Below, one piece after another: positions 11,041 to 22,661 of a stretch of DNA of 64,000 nt (position 1 is the first letter of the stretch; each line of letters starts with the position of its first letter). The notes under the pieces were generated by a model that saw only the letters and a program-made list of their open reading frames with translations, did not search any database and was not told the origin of the DNA. The DNA is from Areca catechu (lineage: Eukaryota; Streptophyta; Magnoliopsida; Arecales; Arecaceae). The stretch is from assembly GCA_021397845.1 (NCBI GenBank), contig CM038040.1:45651088-45715087 (forward strand), read 5' to 3'. The translations under genes were made by a program, and so were the position numbers.

Positions 11041-12387
11041 TTACAAACCTGGGTCCTGGAAAAGTTGAGGATATTTAACTTTCATGATTTCTTCTAACTC
11101 CCAAGTGGCTTCTCGTTCTGAATGATTACTCCACTGGACTTTAACATAAGGAATGATGCGTCGCCTCAAGACTTGTTCCTTTCTATCCACCACCTTCACT
11201 GGTTGTTCCTCATAAGACAAATTTTCCCTGAATTGAAGTGGTCCCAATTCAACTACATGATTTGGATCGGGTACATACTTTCTCAGCATAGAAACATGAA
11301 AAACATTATGTACACTAGCAAGAGAAGGTGGCAAAGCAAGCCGATAAGCCACAGCTCCAATTTTTTCTAAGATATCAAAAGGACCCACATACCGAGGGCT
11401 TAACTTCCCTCGCATCCCAAATCTCATAACTCTTTTAGTAGGGGACACTTTAAGAAGCACATGATCCCCCACCTGAGAATTCAGTTCTCTTCTTCGATTA
11501 TCTGCATAACTCTTTTGTCGACTCTGAGCTGTAAGCAGTCGCTTCCTAATAAGTTGGATTTTATCTGTGGTTTGCAGCACAATATCCGGTCCCAAAAGTT
11601 TTCTCTCGCCAACATCATCCCAACATACCGGGGTCCTACATCTCCTCCCATAAAGAGCTTCAAAAGGTGCCATCTTAATGGTTGCTTGATAACTGTTGTT
11701 ATATGCAAATTCTATCAGTGACAGATGATCATCCCAAGACCCTTTCAAATCAAGAACACATGCTCTCAACATATCTTCTAATGTCTGAATCGTCCTTTTT
11801 GACTGCCCATCTGTTTGAGGATGAAAGGCTGTACTAAACTCCAGCTTGGTTTTCATAGCTTGATGCAAACTCCTCCAAAATTGAGAAACAAACCTAGTGT
11901 CCCTATCAGATACAATTGATACAGGAATACCATGCAATCTAACAATCTCATCGATATATAATTTTGCTAGCCTTTCCAAGGAGAAATTGACCTTGATAGG
12001 TAGGAAATGAGCTGACTTTGTCAATCGATCTACAACAACCCAAATAGCATCAAATCCTCTGAGAGTCCTCGGCAATCCTGAAACAAAGTCCATTGTGACA
12101 TTCTCCCATTTCCATACAGGGATAGCTAGGGGTTGTAGTGGTCCCGCTGGTCTCTGATGCTCAGCCTTTATTTGCTAACAAGTTAAGCATTGAGCCACAA
12201 ACATGGCTATTTCCCTTTTCATACCTTTCCACCAGAAGTTCTCCTTAAGATCTCTATACATTTTTGTGCTCCCAGGGTGAATAGTGTAAATAGCATTGTG
12301 GGCATCGATCAAGATTTCCTTCTTTAGACTTGCATCCCTTGGAACACACAACCTGTTTCCAAACCTTAAGGATCCATCCTCATGAAT
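11041..12387 (-). pseudogene. Chromovirus integrase with chromodomain, catalytic Glu lost
   Basis: Integrase inserts the cDNA into chromatin. The uninterrupted part (11041-12093) has the catalytic core: Asp in VVVDRLTK, Asp in IVSDRDTRF, but at the third catalytic position, exactly 35 residues after the second Asp, the codon at 11797-11799 is AAA (Lys) where the family has Glu (QTDGQSE). A GPY/F module (RYVGPF) follows, then a chromodomain near the C-terminus (VKVQW, EATWE, YPQLF), which in this family targets methylated histone H3. Upstream, in the same frame, the zinc-binding HHCC region is readable at about 12180-12300, interrupted by TAG at 12175-12177. The enzyme could not catalyse strand transfer as encoded. 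Confidence 0.93.
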
Positions 12388-14052
12388 TCAAAATTCTGAG
12401 ATTATCCCAGATTGTATCTTCTCTCTAATCTTTTGAAATTCTGAATCACTCATCTGTGATGCCTTAATTCTATCAATCAGGGTAGATTGTATCTTAAGAG
12501 TAGCAAGTGAGAATTTAGAGTTATGCAACTGGATTTCCAAATTCAGCTTTCCAAAATCTTGAAGAATTTCTCCCTGAGAAGTGATTAAGGTTGCTAAGCT
12601 ACCTCCGACCTTCCTGCTCAATGCATCAGCCACTACATTTGCTTTTCCCAGATGATAACTTATTTTCAAATCATAGTCTTTGATCAGCTCCAACCATCTC
12701 CTTTGCCTCAAGTTTAACTCTTTCTGAGTAAATAAATACTTAAGACTTTTATGATCAGTAAAAATTTCACAAGATACTCCATACAGGTAATGTCTCCAAA
12801 TTTTCAAAGCAAAGACTACAGCAACTAGCTCCAAATCATGTGTAGGGTAGTTCAATTCATGTGATTTAAGCTACCTAGATGCGTAGGCCACCACCTTCTC
12901 TTTTTGCATAAGAACACATCCTAACCCTTTTCTGGAGGCATCACTGTAAATAGAAAAGCCCTCACTTCCAGATGGTAGGGTAAGAATAGGAGCTGACACC
13001 AAGCACTTCTTCAACTCTTGGAAGCTTTTCTCACAATCATTAGACCAAACAAATTTAATCCCTTTATGAGTTAGCTGGGTCAGTGGCAAGGCTATACGGG
13101 AAAATCCCTCCACAAACCTTCGGTAATAACCAGCTAGACTCAGAAAACTATGGACTTCTGTCATATTAGTTGGTATATTCCATTCAATAATTGCTTCAAT
13201 CTTTGCTGGATCAACAGATATTCCTTCTTTAGAGACTGTGTGGCCAAGAAAAGAAATATTATCAAGCCAGAATTGACATTTCTTCAGCTTTGCATACAAC
13301 TTCTGCTCCTTTAGTATCTGTAAGATTCTCCTTAAATGTTCTTCATGCTCCTCCGGGTTCTTGGAATATACTAAAATGTCATCAATAAAAACTACTACAC
13401 ACTGATCCAAATATGATTTGAATATCCTATTCATCATGTCCATGAAAGCTGCCGGAGCATTCATCAGTCCGAAAGGCATCACCAGAAATTCATAATGCCC
13501 ATATCTAGTCCGAAAGGCTATTTTGGATATGTCCTCATTCTTAATTTTCAACTGATAATATCCGGACCGCAAGTCGATTTTTGAGAACACTTGAGCGCCT
13601 TGCAACTGGTCAAAAAGATCATCAATTCTGGGAAGGGGATACTTATTTCGAATTGTCAACTTGTTCAATTCTTGATAATCAATACACAACCTCAAACTTC
13701 CATCCTTCTTCCTGACAAATAGTACCGGAGCACCCCACGGTGAAACACTTGGCCTGATAAATCCCTTATCGAGCAGATCCTGGAGTTGTTCCTTGAGTTC
13801 TTTTAATTCAGCTGGTGCCATTCTATAGGGAGCTTTAGACATAGGTTCTGCACTGGGTAAGAGATCAATAGAAAACTCCATATCTCTATCAGGAGGCAAT
13901 CCCGGCAATTCATCTGGAAATACATCCGGAAATTCTTTCACAATAGGAATATTTTCCAACCCTTTTTCTTCTTGCTGGAGATCTATAACATTGGCCAAAT
14001 ATCCTGTACAACCTTGTCTCAGCATCCGTTTAGCTTGCATAGCTGTAATCAT
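12388..14052 (-). pseudogene. Chromovirus reverse transcriptase and RNase H
   Basis: Copies element RNA into DNA and degrades the RNA strand. Reverse transcriptase occupies most of 12871-14052, with PLPRIDDLFDQL, SKIDLRSGYYQL, MPFGLMNAPAAF and the catalytic box VFIDDILVYS. RNase H starts near FSIYSDASRKGLGCVL and continues after a stop with LVFALKIWRHYLYG and TDHKSLKYLF (to 12388). A TAG at 12871-12873 (expected Gln) splits the frame, and TGA at 12388-12390 (expected Arg) ends it; both lie in the frame that otherwise runs on into integrase, so pol was a single frame. Key RT aspartates are intact. Confidence 0.93.
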
Positions 14053-14053
14053 T

Positions 14054-14437
14054 CTAGTAGGGGTCTTCCCTTCGCTGCCAAAGAAACCAAAAGGTTTCTG
14101 ACCTGGAGGGTAAAACTACTCTCTTCCCGAAACAATCCACTGTGGCATGGTAAGAAGCTAACCAATCCATTCCCAAAATAATATCAAACTCCTCCATTTC
14201 CAATACCATTAGATCGGATGAAAATTCATGGTTTCCAATGCTTAGAGTGCAGGATGGACAAATCATGTTGACCATGATAATGCCCCCATTTGGAATGGAC
14301 ACCCTGATCTCAAAATTTAGAGGTACTGGTTTCATACCAGCCTTCTTAGTAAATCCGGTTGAGATAAAAGAGTGTGTTGCTCCGGAATCAAATAAAACAC
14401 GGGCATAAGAAGAGACTACTTTGATGGTACCTACCAA
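14054..14437 (-). pseudogene. Chromovirus retropepsin-type protease
   Basis: Aspartic protease that would mature the polyprotein. The active-site motif LFDSGATHSFIS lies about 15 residues from the start of the readable part, and ILGMDWLASYHATVDC is the typical C-terminal flap-side segment. Its frame differs by one base from the downstream RT frame: a shift occurs at about 14100-14118, after which the RT frame reads through KPFGFFGSEGK. This is probably a one-base loss, as gypsy protease and RT are normally continuous. Confidence 0.88.
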
Positions 14438-14478
14438 ATAATTCTAACTTATGATTATATGCACTCAATTAAATCAAC

Positions 14479-15732
14479 TTAAAAAAAATTTGCAAAATTA
14501 CCTGTCACCACAATATTCGATGCCTGAGCATCTTGCTGAGTTAGAGTATACACACGAGCCTGGGTCTTCTGCTTCTGGCGCTCACCAGATCCATAAGCTA
14601 TAGTTTGTCCTTGGATAAAAGTCGGTACATTTGAAGGAGGAGGTGCTGGCGGTCGCGGTGCATTCTGGAAGGTATACTGATTCCCAGGATTCTGAGGACG
14701 TGGGCAATTCATAGCTTTGTGGCCCTGCTGACCACAATTAAAACAAGCCCCAGAAAACCAACGACAATCCTGCTCTAGATGAAAACCTTGACATCTCCTG
14801 CAACGAGGTCCATTACCCTGCTGAGGACCTGGATCTTGCCTTTGATTTCCCCTCTGCCTAGGTTGTTTGCCAGAGTGTTGGTTCCCTCACTGCCCATCAG
14901 GTCTGGATCTCTTCCTCAGCTGTCGTTCCCTCTCCTGCTGCATATTATCAACCTCTTGCTCTACAATTTTTGCTTTACTAATGACGTCCCGGTATGAGGC
15001 CAGCTGCATGGGTCTTACTCCAGCACGAATCCTGGGTTTAAGCCCTTTCTCAAATCTCTGAGCCTTGATATAGCCCGTGGCCACCAACTCCGGAGCAAAG
15101 CGGGACAGTTCAATAAACTTGGCTTCATATTGTGCCACGGTCAAACCTCCTTGTATTAATCTGGTAAATTCACTCTCCTTCTCAAATCTGAGACTTTCAG
15201 GAAAATACATATCCAAAAACTCTTGGCGAAAAATATCCCAAGTTATTGGCTCTTCATTACTATATTGTCTCCTGATAGCATCCCACTATTCCGAAGCTTC
15301 GCCTTGCAATTGATAAGCTGCAAAGCAAACTTTTTCCCGATCTGTACAGTCCATGCTGGCAAAGACCTTCTCCATTTCTTTCAGCCATTTCAAAGATTTA
15401 GTAGGTTCAGTAGAACCCTCAAATGTAGGAGGCGCCAACTTCTTAAATTCAGTGATCCCCCGATCCATTTTAGAAGACTGACCACCCCTATTCCCCTGCT
15501 GCCTCATTTCCTGCACAAGTCCAGTTAGAGCCTGGATAAGACCTACCACCTGACCATCAGAATTGGCTGTCCTCATATCATGCTGCAGAGGAGGAGGACT
15601 AACTGCTCGGCTCTCGCCCTGATCAGGTGATGGGTTACGAGTCATGAAAGCGCCGGCCTCCCGAGGTGGACCTGCTGCCTGCGAAGTATCATGAGCTCGA
15701 GAAGCATGATCATTTTGATTCGATGTCCTCAT
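14479..15732 (-). pseudogene. Chromovirus gag
   Basis: Structural polyprotein forming virus-like particles. The start at 15732 gives an N-terminal Gln/Pro-rich part, followed by the retrotransposon gag domain (FKKLAPPTFEG at about residue 95; the segment FRQEFLDMYFPESLR and the FIELSRFAPELV segment downstream). A CCHC zinc knuckle of spacing CX2CX4HX4C follows near 14715-14760. Stops at 15286-15288 (TAG, beside a Trp codon) and 14887-14889 (TGA) break it into three pieces in one frame. Located between the primer-binding site and protease as expected. Confidence 0.9.
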
Positions 15733-15877
15733 GGATCGGGTCTAAGCCATTAAACCTATGCCACAAATGTTAGTTAGTTAAATAATATAACCTTACTTGT
15801 ACTTTATTAATTTAAACTTGCCCTAATTATCTCTACCCCGCTCTCACTATCAAAAACATTTTAATTTCTGAGATAAG

Positions 15878-15893
15878 CCTGACTCTGATACCA
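15878..15893 (-). other. primer-binding site, initiator tRNA-Met type
   Basis: Minus strand TGGTATCAGAGTCAGG lies 7 bases inside the 5' LTR edge. The first 11 bases are the standard complement of plant initiator tRNA-Met used by many copia and chromovirus elements. Confidence 0.9.
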
Positions 15894-15900
15894 CTAAATC

Positions 15901-18008
15901 TGTCGCACCCCAAACCCAAGACCTGGGCCAGAAGTGCAACAAACGGCCGTATGTTCTGGGGTTCAGCTTTTCCAGGGACATACCAGGCCTGTACCAACCA
16001 TTTCTTAGATAAAATGAGTAACCAGGCAATTAAAAAAAATAAAACATATGTAGGCAAGTAGATTCAAATATCATAAAGCCAACCGTCATACATTTGACAT
16101 AATCTAAATTCAGACAATAAATAAATAAAAAAAAAATTGATAGTGACCACTAGATCCTAAGCCTCACTGATTGAATCCCTGGCCCAAGTGTTCCTCTGAT
16201 CCTGAAAAAGAATGTAAGGGAAAGGAATGAGTTTCCCTTAAACTCAGTAAGTCATCATATGTCACAAATATAAAATTTACCATGAATCTAGAGTAACTCC
16301 ACGCATGTGAGCAATCATAAAATATAAGCCATTTCCCATTATTAACTTTCTTATTTATTTTTCTGACATCATACAAATTTTTAGGATGGCCATCCAAACA
16401 CACTCACTTAGTCCCTCATACTATGGCCACGATCGGCCCGTGGCTCGCCCCAAAAGAGTCTAGACCCTGTGTCACATGCCGCACATCGGTCATGTGCCAG
16501 CGATAGCCCCGCTGGAGGCCCAAAAAGAGTCTAACTCTGAGTATCACACGAGAAACATGCTTCCCAGCATGTGCTAGAATAAAACAACAACTCCTGTGTC
16601 ACATACCGCACATCGGTCATGTGCCAGCGATAGCCCCGCTGGAGTCCCAAAAGGAGTCTAGATCCTCGTGTGATCATAGTCGGACTAAAGAGTAATTAAA
16701 GCCAATTCACCCCATGACTTATTACATCTTAGTCTAGGTTTAAATTTCATAACACATCAAGATATATATATATAGCATGAACATAAACAATAAAATTCAA
16801 TAACAAGTCAAATAATGGGTTCACATCATGCATGGCAAAATTATATTGGTGAGTGATAACTTACAGTTTCTCCAACTCAGCACTAATCCTGATTTTCCAA
16901 GGATGATGATGATCCTGCATCACAATTTAATTTGTTTATGATTTAATATAATTAATTCCTATATATATATAAAAATATATATAAAATAAATCCCTTGGGA
17001 CAACCCCAGACAAACTCTTTCCTTCCTTCTTGTCGTTACTAGGTCGGCCCATCCAAGATAATAGGCCTAGCCCAACAGGGCATGGCTCAACCAAGTCTGG
17101 CCCAACGAGGCCCGGCCCAGCCAAGCCCAGCCCAGCCCAGCCCGGCCCAGCCAAGCCCGGCCCAGCCAAGCCCGGCCCAATCAAGCTTGGCCCAGCCAAG
17201 CTCTGATCAAACCGAGCCCAGCCAAAAGCCCACTCCGGCCACGGCACTGCCCCGATTCCACGGAAGAACCAGGGAGGATCGACGGCGATCCTCCCGTCCG
17301 ACCAACACGGAGTTCTCGCCGGAGGAAGAAGAAGGTCCGGCGACCCCCACGGCGGCCGTCCGACCATCGGCCGGTGAGCACCGAGCCGAAGACTGCCGCT
17401 CAACAGAACTTCCCGTCGATCAAAATTTCTCTCTCCCTCTCTCTCTCCCCTCCCAAGCAAGCGAAGGGACGGCGACGATCCCTGTGATCGGCCGCCCAGG
17501 ATGGTTGCCGGAGATGAGGAATCCGGCGGTGACTTTTTCGTCGCCGGCCACATCACACGGCTTCAACGGAGAGGAAGAATCAACCGGTGACTTTTTCGTC
17601 GCCGGCCACATCACACGGCTTCAACGGAGAGGAAGAATCAACCGGATTCTCCCTCCCGTCCAGCCAAACAACACACACTACCCTTTCCGAGGAGGAAGGA
17701 CTTACCGGCGAGGCTGGCTCCGATCGCAGCGACCACCGGTGGAGAGCGCTCCGACGAGGGTAGGGACACTCGAAGAAGCCGTCGACGCTCCACCCACAGG
17801 GAGGTATTCCCGGATCAACAGAGGCAACCTAAGCCCCTAAAAAACCCGAGGAAGAGCCTTATCCCCCCCACCTCCGGCGGCGTCGTCGGATTTCTCCGGA
17901 TTTCCCGCCGGAAAATCCAAACTTCCGAACCCGAAGGAATTTGAATTGAAGTCGGCAAGGGCCGTCGACTTCAGCCCAAATCCTGCCCAATAAGAACTGG
18001 GCCTCACA
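15901..18008 (-). repeat. 5' LTR of the chromovirus
   Basis: Partner of 8957-11001, starting TGTCGCACCC and ending GGGCCTCACA. It carries the same internal block duplication (about 16481 and 16609) and minisatellite (about 17085-17215). Unlike its partner it holds a 58-bp tandem duplication at 17528-17643. Length 2108 bases. Confidence 0.93.
17528..17643. repeat. 58-bp tandem duplication private to this LTR
   Basis: Two identical copies (17528-17585 and 17586-17643), each starting GGTGACTTTTTCGTCGCC. The 3' LTR has a single copy at the matching place near 10579. Since both LTRs are copied from one template at integration, the duplication most likely arose afterwards. Confidence 0.92.
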
Positions 18009-18013
18009 GGAAC
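18009..18013. repeat. Target-site duplication GGAAC (right)
   Basis: Matches 8952-8956 exactly and closes the chromovirus insertion. Confidence 0.95.
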
Positions 18014-18168
18014 CAACAAAAAAAAAAAAAAAAAAAAACGTAATACACGCGTTTTTGTATATGTCGCCTTCCGAATTTATTCATGTTTTGACGCGTATGG
18101 TGGAGGTGGAAAAGCCTTTATTTATTTATTTATTTATTATTTATTTATTTTTTTTATAAAGAGTAAGC

Positions 18169-18555
18169 GGAAATCATCATGGTTGTAGCGCGGTTGATAA
18201 AAGCGCGGCTCCGCCTCTCTCCAGTCACGAGTTCAAGGCATGATTCCTTTGATGATTTGATTAAATTTTGAATTTCGGACTCAAGTGACTGGAAAAAGGA
18301 GCGGTTGATACTCCGACACCCTAGTAGGATTAGACTGATGTGATGCACTCACCGGTTGGTAGGAAGGATACACGGAAAAAAAATTATGACCCAAATCGAA
18401 CAATACACCCTAGTAGGATTAGACTGATGCGATGCACTCACCGGTTGGTGGGAAGGATACACGGAAAAAAATTATGATCCAAATCGAACAATCGTCTAAC
18501 AGGCCGGAGACTCTATGGGGAAGCTACACCGGGGATTATTCTCCCTGTCCTTTGT

Positions 18556-18614
<59 letters not shown>
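18169..18614 (+). mobile_element. Candidate tRNA-derived SINE with poly(A) tail
   Basis: The 5' part (about 18178-18245) looks tRNA-like: a box A-like word TAGCGCGGTTG, a CG-rich arm, and a box B-like word GAGTTCAAGGC about 40 bases later. The body contains an 89-bp direct repeat (18316 and 18405), and the segment ends in 54 uninterrupted A residues (18561-18614). No convincing target-site duplication was found, so this remains a candidate. The antisense could instead be a degenerate tRNA pseudogene followed by an unrelated A-tract. Confidence 0.4.
18316..18493. repeat. 89-bp tandem duplication
   Basis: The two units begin ACACCCTAGTAGGATTAGAC at 18316 and 18405 and differ at only a few positions (for example GATGTGATG versus GATGCGATG). 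It lies inside the candidate SINE. Confidence 0.9.
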
Positions 18615-18618
<4 letters not shown>

Positions 18619-19831
18619 TACTTACGTATGCAAATAAGATAGCGAAAGGCTGCATTCCTCGTGCTGCAGGTAAACCATATGTGTACTTATACAATAAAGA
18701 ATTGAACACGCGGGGATTAATGAGCAATTTCACCTCAACCACAAAAATTTTCAAGGCTTGTACATGGAGCAAAAGAACAAAACATGATGGCGATCATCTT
18801 GTTGCAACTTTTAGTAGGTTAGACGTACGTGTAGGATTTCTACACTGACGGATGGGAAAGATATATCATAATCAAACAGCAACGTAAGGCATAAGCAAAC
18901 ATTAAAAAACGAGGGACTAAAAACCACCTGGCTTGGTTGCAAATGCTTTTAACTTAGGATCATGTTCAGGCCTCTGAGGTTGTCTTTCAGGGCTTTCTTT
19001 AAGTGCATGCGGATATACCCTTGGCCTGATCTCGATGCTTGTGCAATCCGAAGGGACCTAAGCTGCACCTCTCCCTCGTTGCAAAAGATTTGTACCAATT
19101 ATTGTAATTAAAGTCCACTCTCAGAGAAAACTTTTTTTTTTTTTTTTTTTGGTGTCTCTCTGCTAGAGGCCAATAAATATCAAGGTATGCAATTCTTGTG
19201 AACGGAAATCGCATGCATCGAGCGAAGATTCAAAGATAGAAAATGTGAGCCCGACTAACTAAATAAAGGATTATTAGATACGATCACTAGAACCAGATTA
19301 AATTCAAATAATTCATCCGAACTTGGTCCGGATGGAACAGGAGCTCTACTTTTGGTTTGTCTCTTTTCTCAACCTCTGGTCACGAATCCGGTCGAGATAT
19401 AAACATAAAAAAGAGGGAGAGAAACAAAAAAAAAAAAAAGGGGTTCAAAACCATGCCCCTGATCTAGATAGCCGAATCCCTTTATGACAAAGCCATTAAA
19501 TAAGTATTTCACGTATATTACTTAGTGTATGACTTAGTGCATTGTATCCCGGAAAAGACGTAGTAAATGGCAGATAGGAATTGCCAATCAGAGAATTCTA
19601 CTTCTATTTTGCAATGTGCACCCATCGTCACAGGTTTCAGTCATTCCATGTATGTGTCATACCTATGTTCTAAATTATTGAGTCGGGAGACCTTTATCAG
19701 TTTGTCCATAACCACAAGCGTAAAAAGGAAGGCGAGCAATTCAATTGGTTCACTCCAAATCAGCTGGTTTCATTTTCTCATTTGATTGCATCATTTGGGG
19801 TGATAGTCCTATCAAGATCTGGGAAAGAAAA

Positions 19832-20090
19832 GTTCCAATGGAAGAGCTTTCTTCTGAGACTACCTTTTTTTCTTTCTTTTTTTCTGAGAGAAGGAATCTT
19901 ATCAAGTAATAAGGCTTGGTTCGTGCAGGTGTCTGAGACAGCAACTAGCATTAATTAGAAAAGTTCCAATTTTTCTTTTGAGACTTTTTTTTTTTTTTTT
20001 GAGAGAGAGAGAAGGGATCTTATCAAGTCATAAGGCTCGGTTCGTGTTGTCTGAGACACCAACTAGCATTAATTAGTTTCATATTTATTT
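19832..20090. repeat. Tandem duplication, period about 141 bp
   Basis: Units start near AAGTTCCAAT at 19831 and 19972. Each contains a T-rich tract, a GAGAGAAGG.ATCTTATCAAG word, GGTTCGTG and ACTAGCATTAATTAG. Copies differ mainly in homopolymer length. Confidence 0.8.
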
Positions 20091-20354
20091 CTTTTGAGAC
20101 ATAGCCGAGGATGCACAAATGGCCAGAAACCAACTTGATTTGCCTGCGTACGGACCAATCATCCAATTGAGATACTCTAAAATCCAACTTAGAAACATGG
20201 CCAAGTTTTTGTGTCCTCTATTTTGACGATTAAATCATCCAAATATAAAATACCAAACACATGCCAAACTAAGTTGATGGCATTTCACGTTAAGGGCTTG
20301 GGAAGAGCTAGACTGTGGAACGAGTGACCCCTATTTCAAATATTTGGTTGGAGT

Positions 20355-20700
20355 GTTCCATTCCTATGCTGATACAGAGTTGGATATCGACCACCAACTA
20401 AATGCATTAAAGGTTACAACCATTCCAATTTTCATTCCAACCGATTCCGTCTCCAACTCCCATTAATCTCAGATCCAAATATGTCCTAAAATTTTTACAG
20501 TTTTTTTTTTTTTCATTGCCAACTATGTCCTAAAATGTTCCATTTCTATGCTGATTCAGAGTTGGATATCGACCACCAACTAAATGCATTAAAGGTTACA
20601 ACCATTCTAATTTTCATTCCAACCGAATCCGACTCCAATTCCAATTAATCTCGAGCAAGATATGTCCTAAAAATTTTTACAGTTTTTTTTTTAATTGCCA
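20355..20700. repeat. Tandem duplication, period 182 bp
   Basis: Units start GTTCCATT at 20355 and 20537 and share long identical stretches (for example GAGTTGGATATCGACCACCA), ending in a T-tract and ATTGCCAA. About 90 % similar by eye. Confidence 0.88.
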
Positions 20701-21174
20701 AACCCTAAAAGTTAAAAAGATCCGTAAACGGAAAGGCGGAGAACCTTGTAACGTGCCTTTGTTAGTGTCACTATTACATCCCATCATCTACCAAGCACGT
20801 TTCTATACGCAGCCAACGGAAAGACCAATAAACTTTAAATTCTTCAGGTACGGACAATAGCGGATGCTTACAAACTACGGTGGAAAAACTTTCAAGCCGC
20901 CCAAAACGAATATACGGAGAATAGTATGATAGCACGCAATCCAAATGTGCATTCATTAAACGGCATCTTCGGTCGGAAGTCAACTCAAAATCTGCCAGCC
21001 TATTGTCATGATATGTCTTATAACCTTTAAAAGGTCATCCAAGCCAGGTCAGATGATGGCAACACCAACCCAACCCAATCCGGCATGCAAACAAAAATCA
21101 TATGGATAAGCACCGTAAAAAAAAATACGGAATAGATTTTTAATTAAAAAAAAATTAAAATTAAAAATATTTTC

Positions 21175-22224
21175 TGTTGATGCTGAATCTCCGTTGACCG
21201 GATAGAGTGATTCTTTCGCCGGGCCGCCGCGAACCAGAACCTATAAAACAGATCCCTGACCGGAGGTTTTCCGGCGGGATACTCCGATGCTAAAATCAGA
21301 AGAGATCCAAGCGACAGCGACAGCAGAATAGAAAGCTTATAGAAGCAAAGATGGGGAAGAAAGAAATCGAAATGATGTCCAAGAAAAGAGTCCGGATCCC
21401 CTGAGTGTCTCCTCTTACCAGTATTTATAGGTTCCAACGTAATTACTTACGGTTATGGAGGTTGACAAGCACAACCACTTCTTAACTGCAAGTAATGGCT
21501 GTCGGAAAAGCCGTTACACCCGGGGTTTGTTTAATCTGAGGTTTCAGATAACGTGGGTGGTTGCAACAACCCAAACAGATTTTAACTATTTGTCTAAGAA
21601 CCCCACGTGCTCCAGAATCCTCCTTCTTTAAGCATAGATCCGAAATGATCTTTACATTATCTTTAGTAGTACTCCTGAAGGGAATGTTAGCTTTACACTT
21701 CGGATCTTTCTTAGACGTGATAAAAATAAACACTTACAATCTTTAGGTTGAAGAAATAAAGTCGAAGATATTTGCCCGAGAGATCAAGTCTTCGGATCAA
21801 GACAATTGTACGAAGCTGAAGACATTCAACATCGTCTTCGGACTGAGATAAAAATACGAAGCCGAAGACCCAGAGTATAATCTCCTTTAGACAATAGGCC
21901 AAGGATAATAAGCATGGTCTCCGAACAAAAATAATAATATGAAGCCGAAGACAGAGAAAGCATCCTGGATCATAGATACGAAACTGTATACTTTAGGCAT
22001 AGTCTTCGGATTAATGTGGATGCACGAAATCGAAGATAATAAATAGTTTTCTTTCTAGAAAATCAAGCATGGTTTTCGGGTCGAGATAATGATACGAAGC
22101 CAAAGACTTAGGATTAATAACGAGAAGACAACAGTGTGAAGCCGAAGACTCCTCTTGCCATCTGATATAACTTATTAAATAAAGAATGATTAATTAATTA
22201 GAATAAAATAGGGATATCATAACA
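21175..22224 (-). repeat. 3' LTR of the truncated Tat element
   Basis: Starts TGTTGATGCT and ends ATATCATAACA on the plus strand. A TATA box (TATAAATA on the minus strand) is at 21422-21429 and the Tat-shared motif lies at about 21258-21302. Between 21770 and 22150 the words ACGAAGCCGAAGAC and TCTTCGGA recur five or six times at irregular spacing, a degenerate enhancer-like repeat. No second LTR is in the window, so the borders rest on TG..CA ends, the adjacent polypurine tract and resemblance to related LTRs. Confidence 0.78.
21422..21429 (-). promoter_or_regulatory. LTR TATA box
   Basis: TATAAATA on the minus strand, upstream of the conserved inner-LTR motif. It is positioned to drive the genomic RNA of the element. 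Confidence 0.6.
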
Positions 22225-22243
22225 GCTGTCCTCCACTCCCAAT
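22225..22243 (-). other. polypurine tract
   Basis: Minus strand TTGGGAGTGGAGGACAGC immediately precedes the LTR start TGTTATGATA. Confidence 0.7.
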
Positions 22244-22661
22244 TTCGAAATGATTATATTTCGAAAAATAGGAGTATTTCGGTTTTATCTTCTAGCGATA
22301 ACCGTCAAATAATGATGGCAGAACCCTGACGCGTCTTTTCACCATAACTGCCTGGTGGCACAATAAAACGTGGCAAGGACACGCATCACCCTACCATAGG
22401 CGGCCTCAAAAGAAAACGTCTCGATTCTGAAAAAATCTTGAAAAATTCCCAGAAAAGGGGTTTAAATTTGACTGGGATTGGACACGTGGTGGTCATCCTG
22501 AACGTGGAGATTTCGTTGGTATGATCTCAGCCAATACCACGGTTTCACGCGGATCGCCACAACTTGTCCCATTAATAAACCGTACCAAGGATCGAAACCG
22601 CCAATACGGCGCACAACCGTTTAGTCTTCCGAATCGTCTCGAAGATCCCCCCTTCTTCACC

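Larger units (their letters stand above)
8957..18008 (-). mobile_element. Ty3/gypsy chromovirus (Del/Tekay-like), complete but decayed
   Basis: A full-length element on the minus strand: left LTR 8957-11001 (the 3' LTR), polypurine tract 11002-11013, integrase with chromodomain, RNase H, reverse transcriptase, protease, gag, initiator-Met-type primer-binding site (15878-15893), right LTR 15901-18008 (the 5' LTR). The perfect 5-bp duplication GGAAC flanks it. Domain order PR-RT-RH-INT identifies Ty3/gypsy; the C-terminal chromodomain, the iMet primer site and the 2-kb LTRs fit Del/Tekay chromoviruses. Both gag and pol carry stops, and the integrase catalytic Glu is replaced. The LTRs differ at about 9 positions in one stretch of about 415 bases compared by eye, all transitions, so insertion is recent. 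Confidence 0.95.
18014..21174. other. Non-coding DNA between two retrotransposons
   Basis: No supported gene. It contains a TTTA microsatellite (about 18116-18150), a candidate SINE with a long poly(A) tail (18169-18614), two tandem duplications (about 19832-20090 and 20355-20700) and many homopolymer runs. Short frames open here have no recognisable domain. Confidence 0.6.

Noticed and set aside
18180..18250. A functional tRNA gene
   Set aside because: The box-like words are present, but I could not fold a full cloverleaf with a matched acceptor stem. A tRNA-derived SINE head is more likely.
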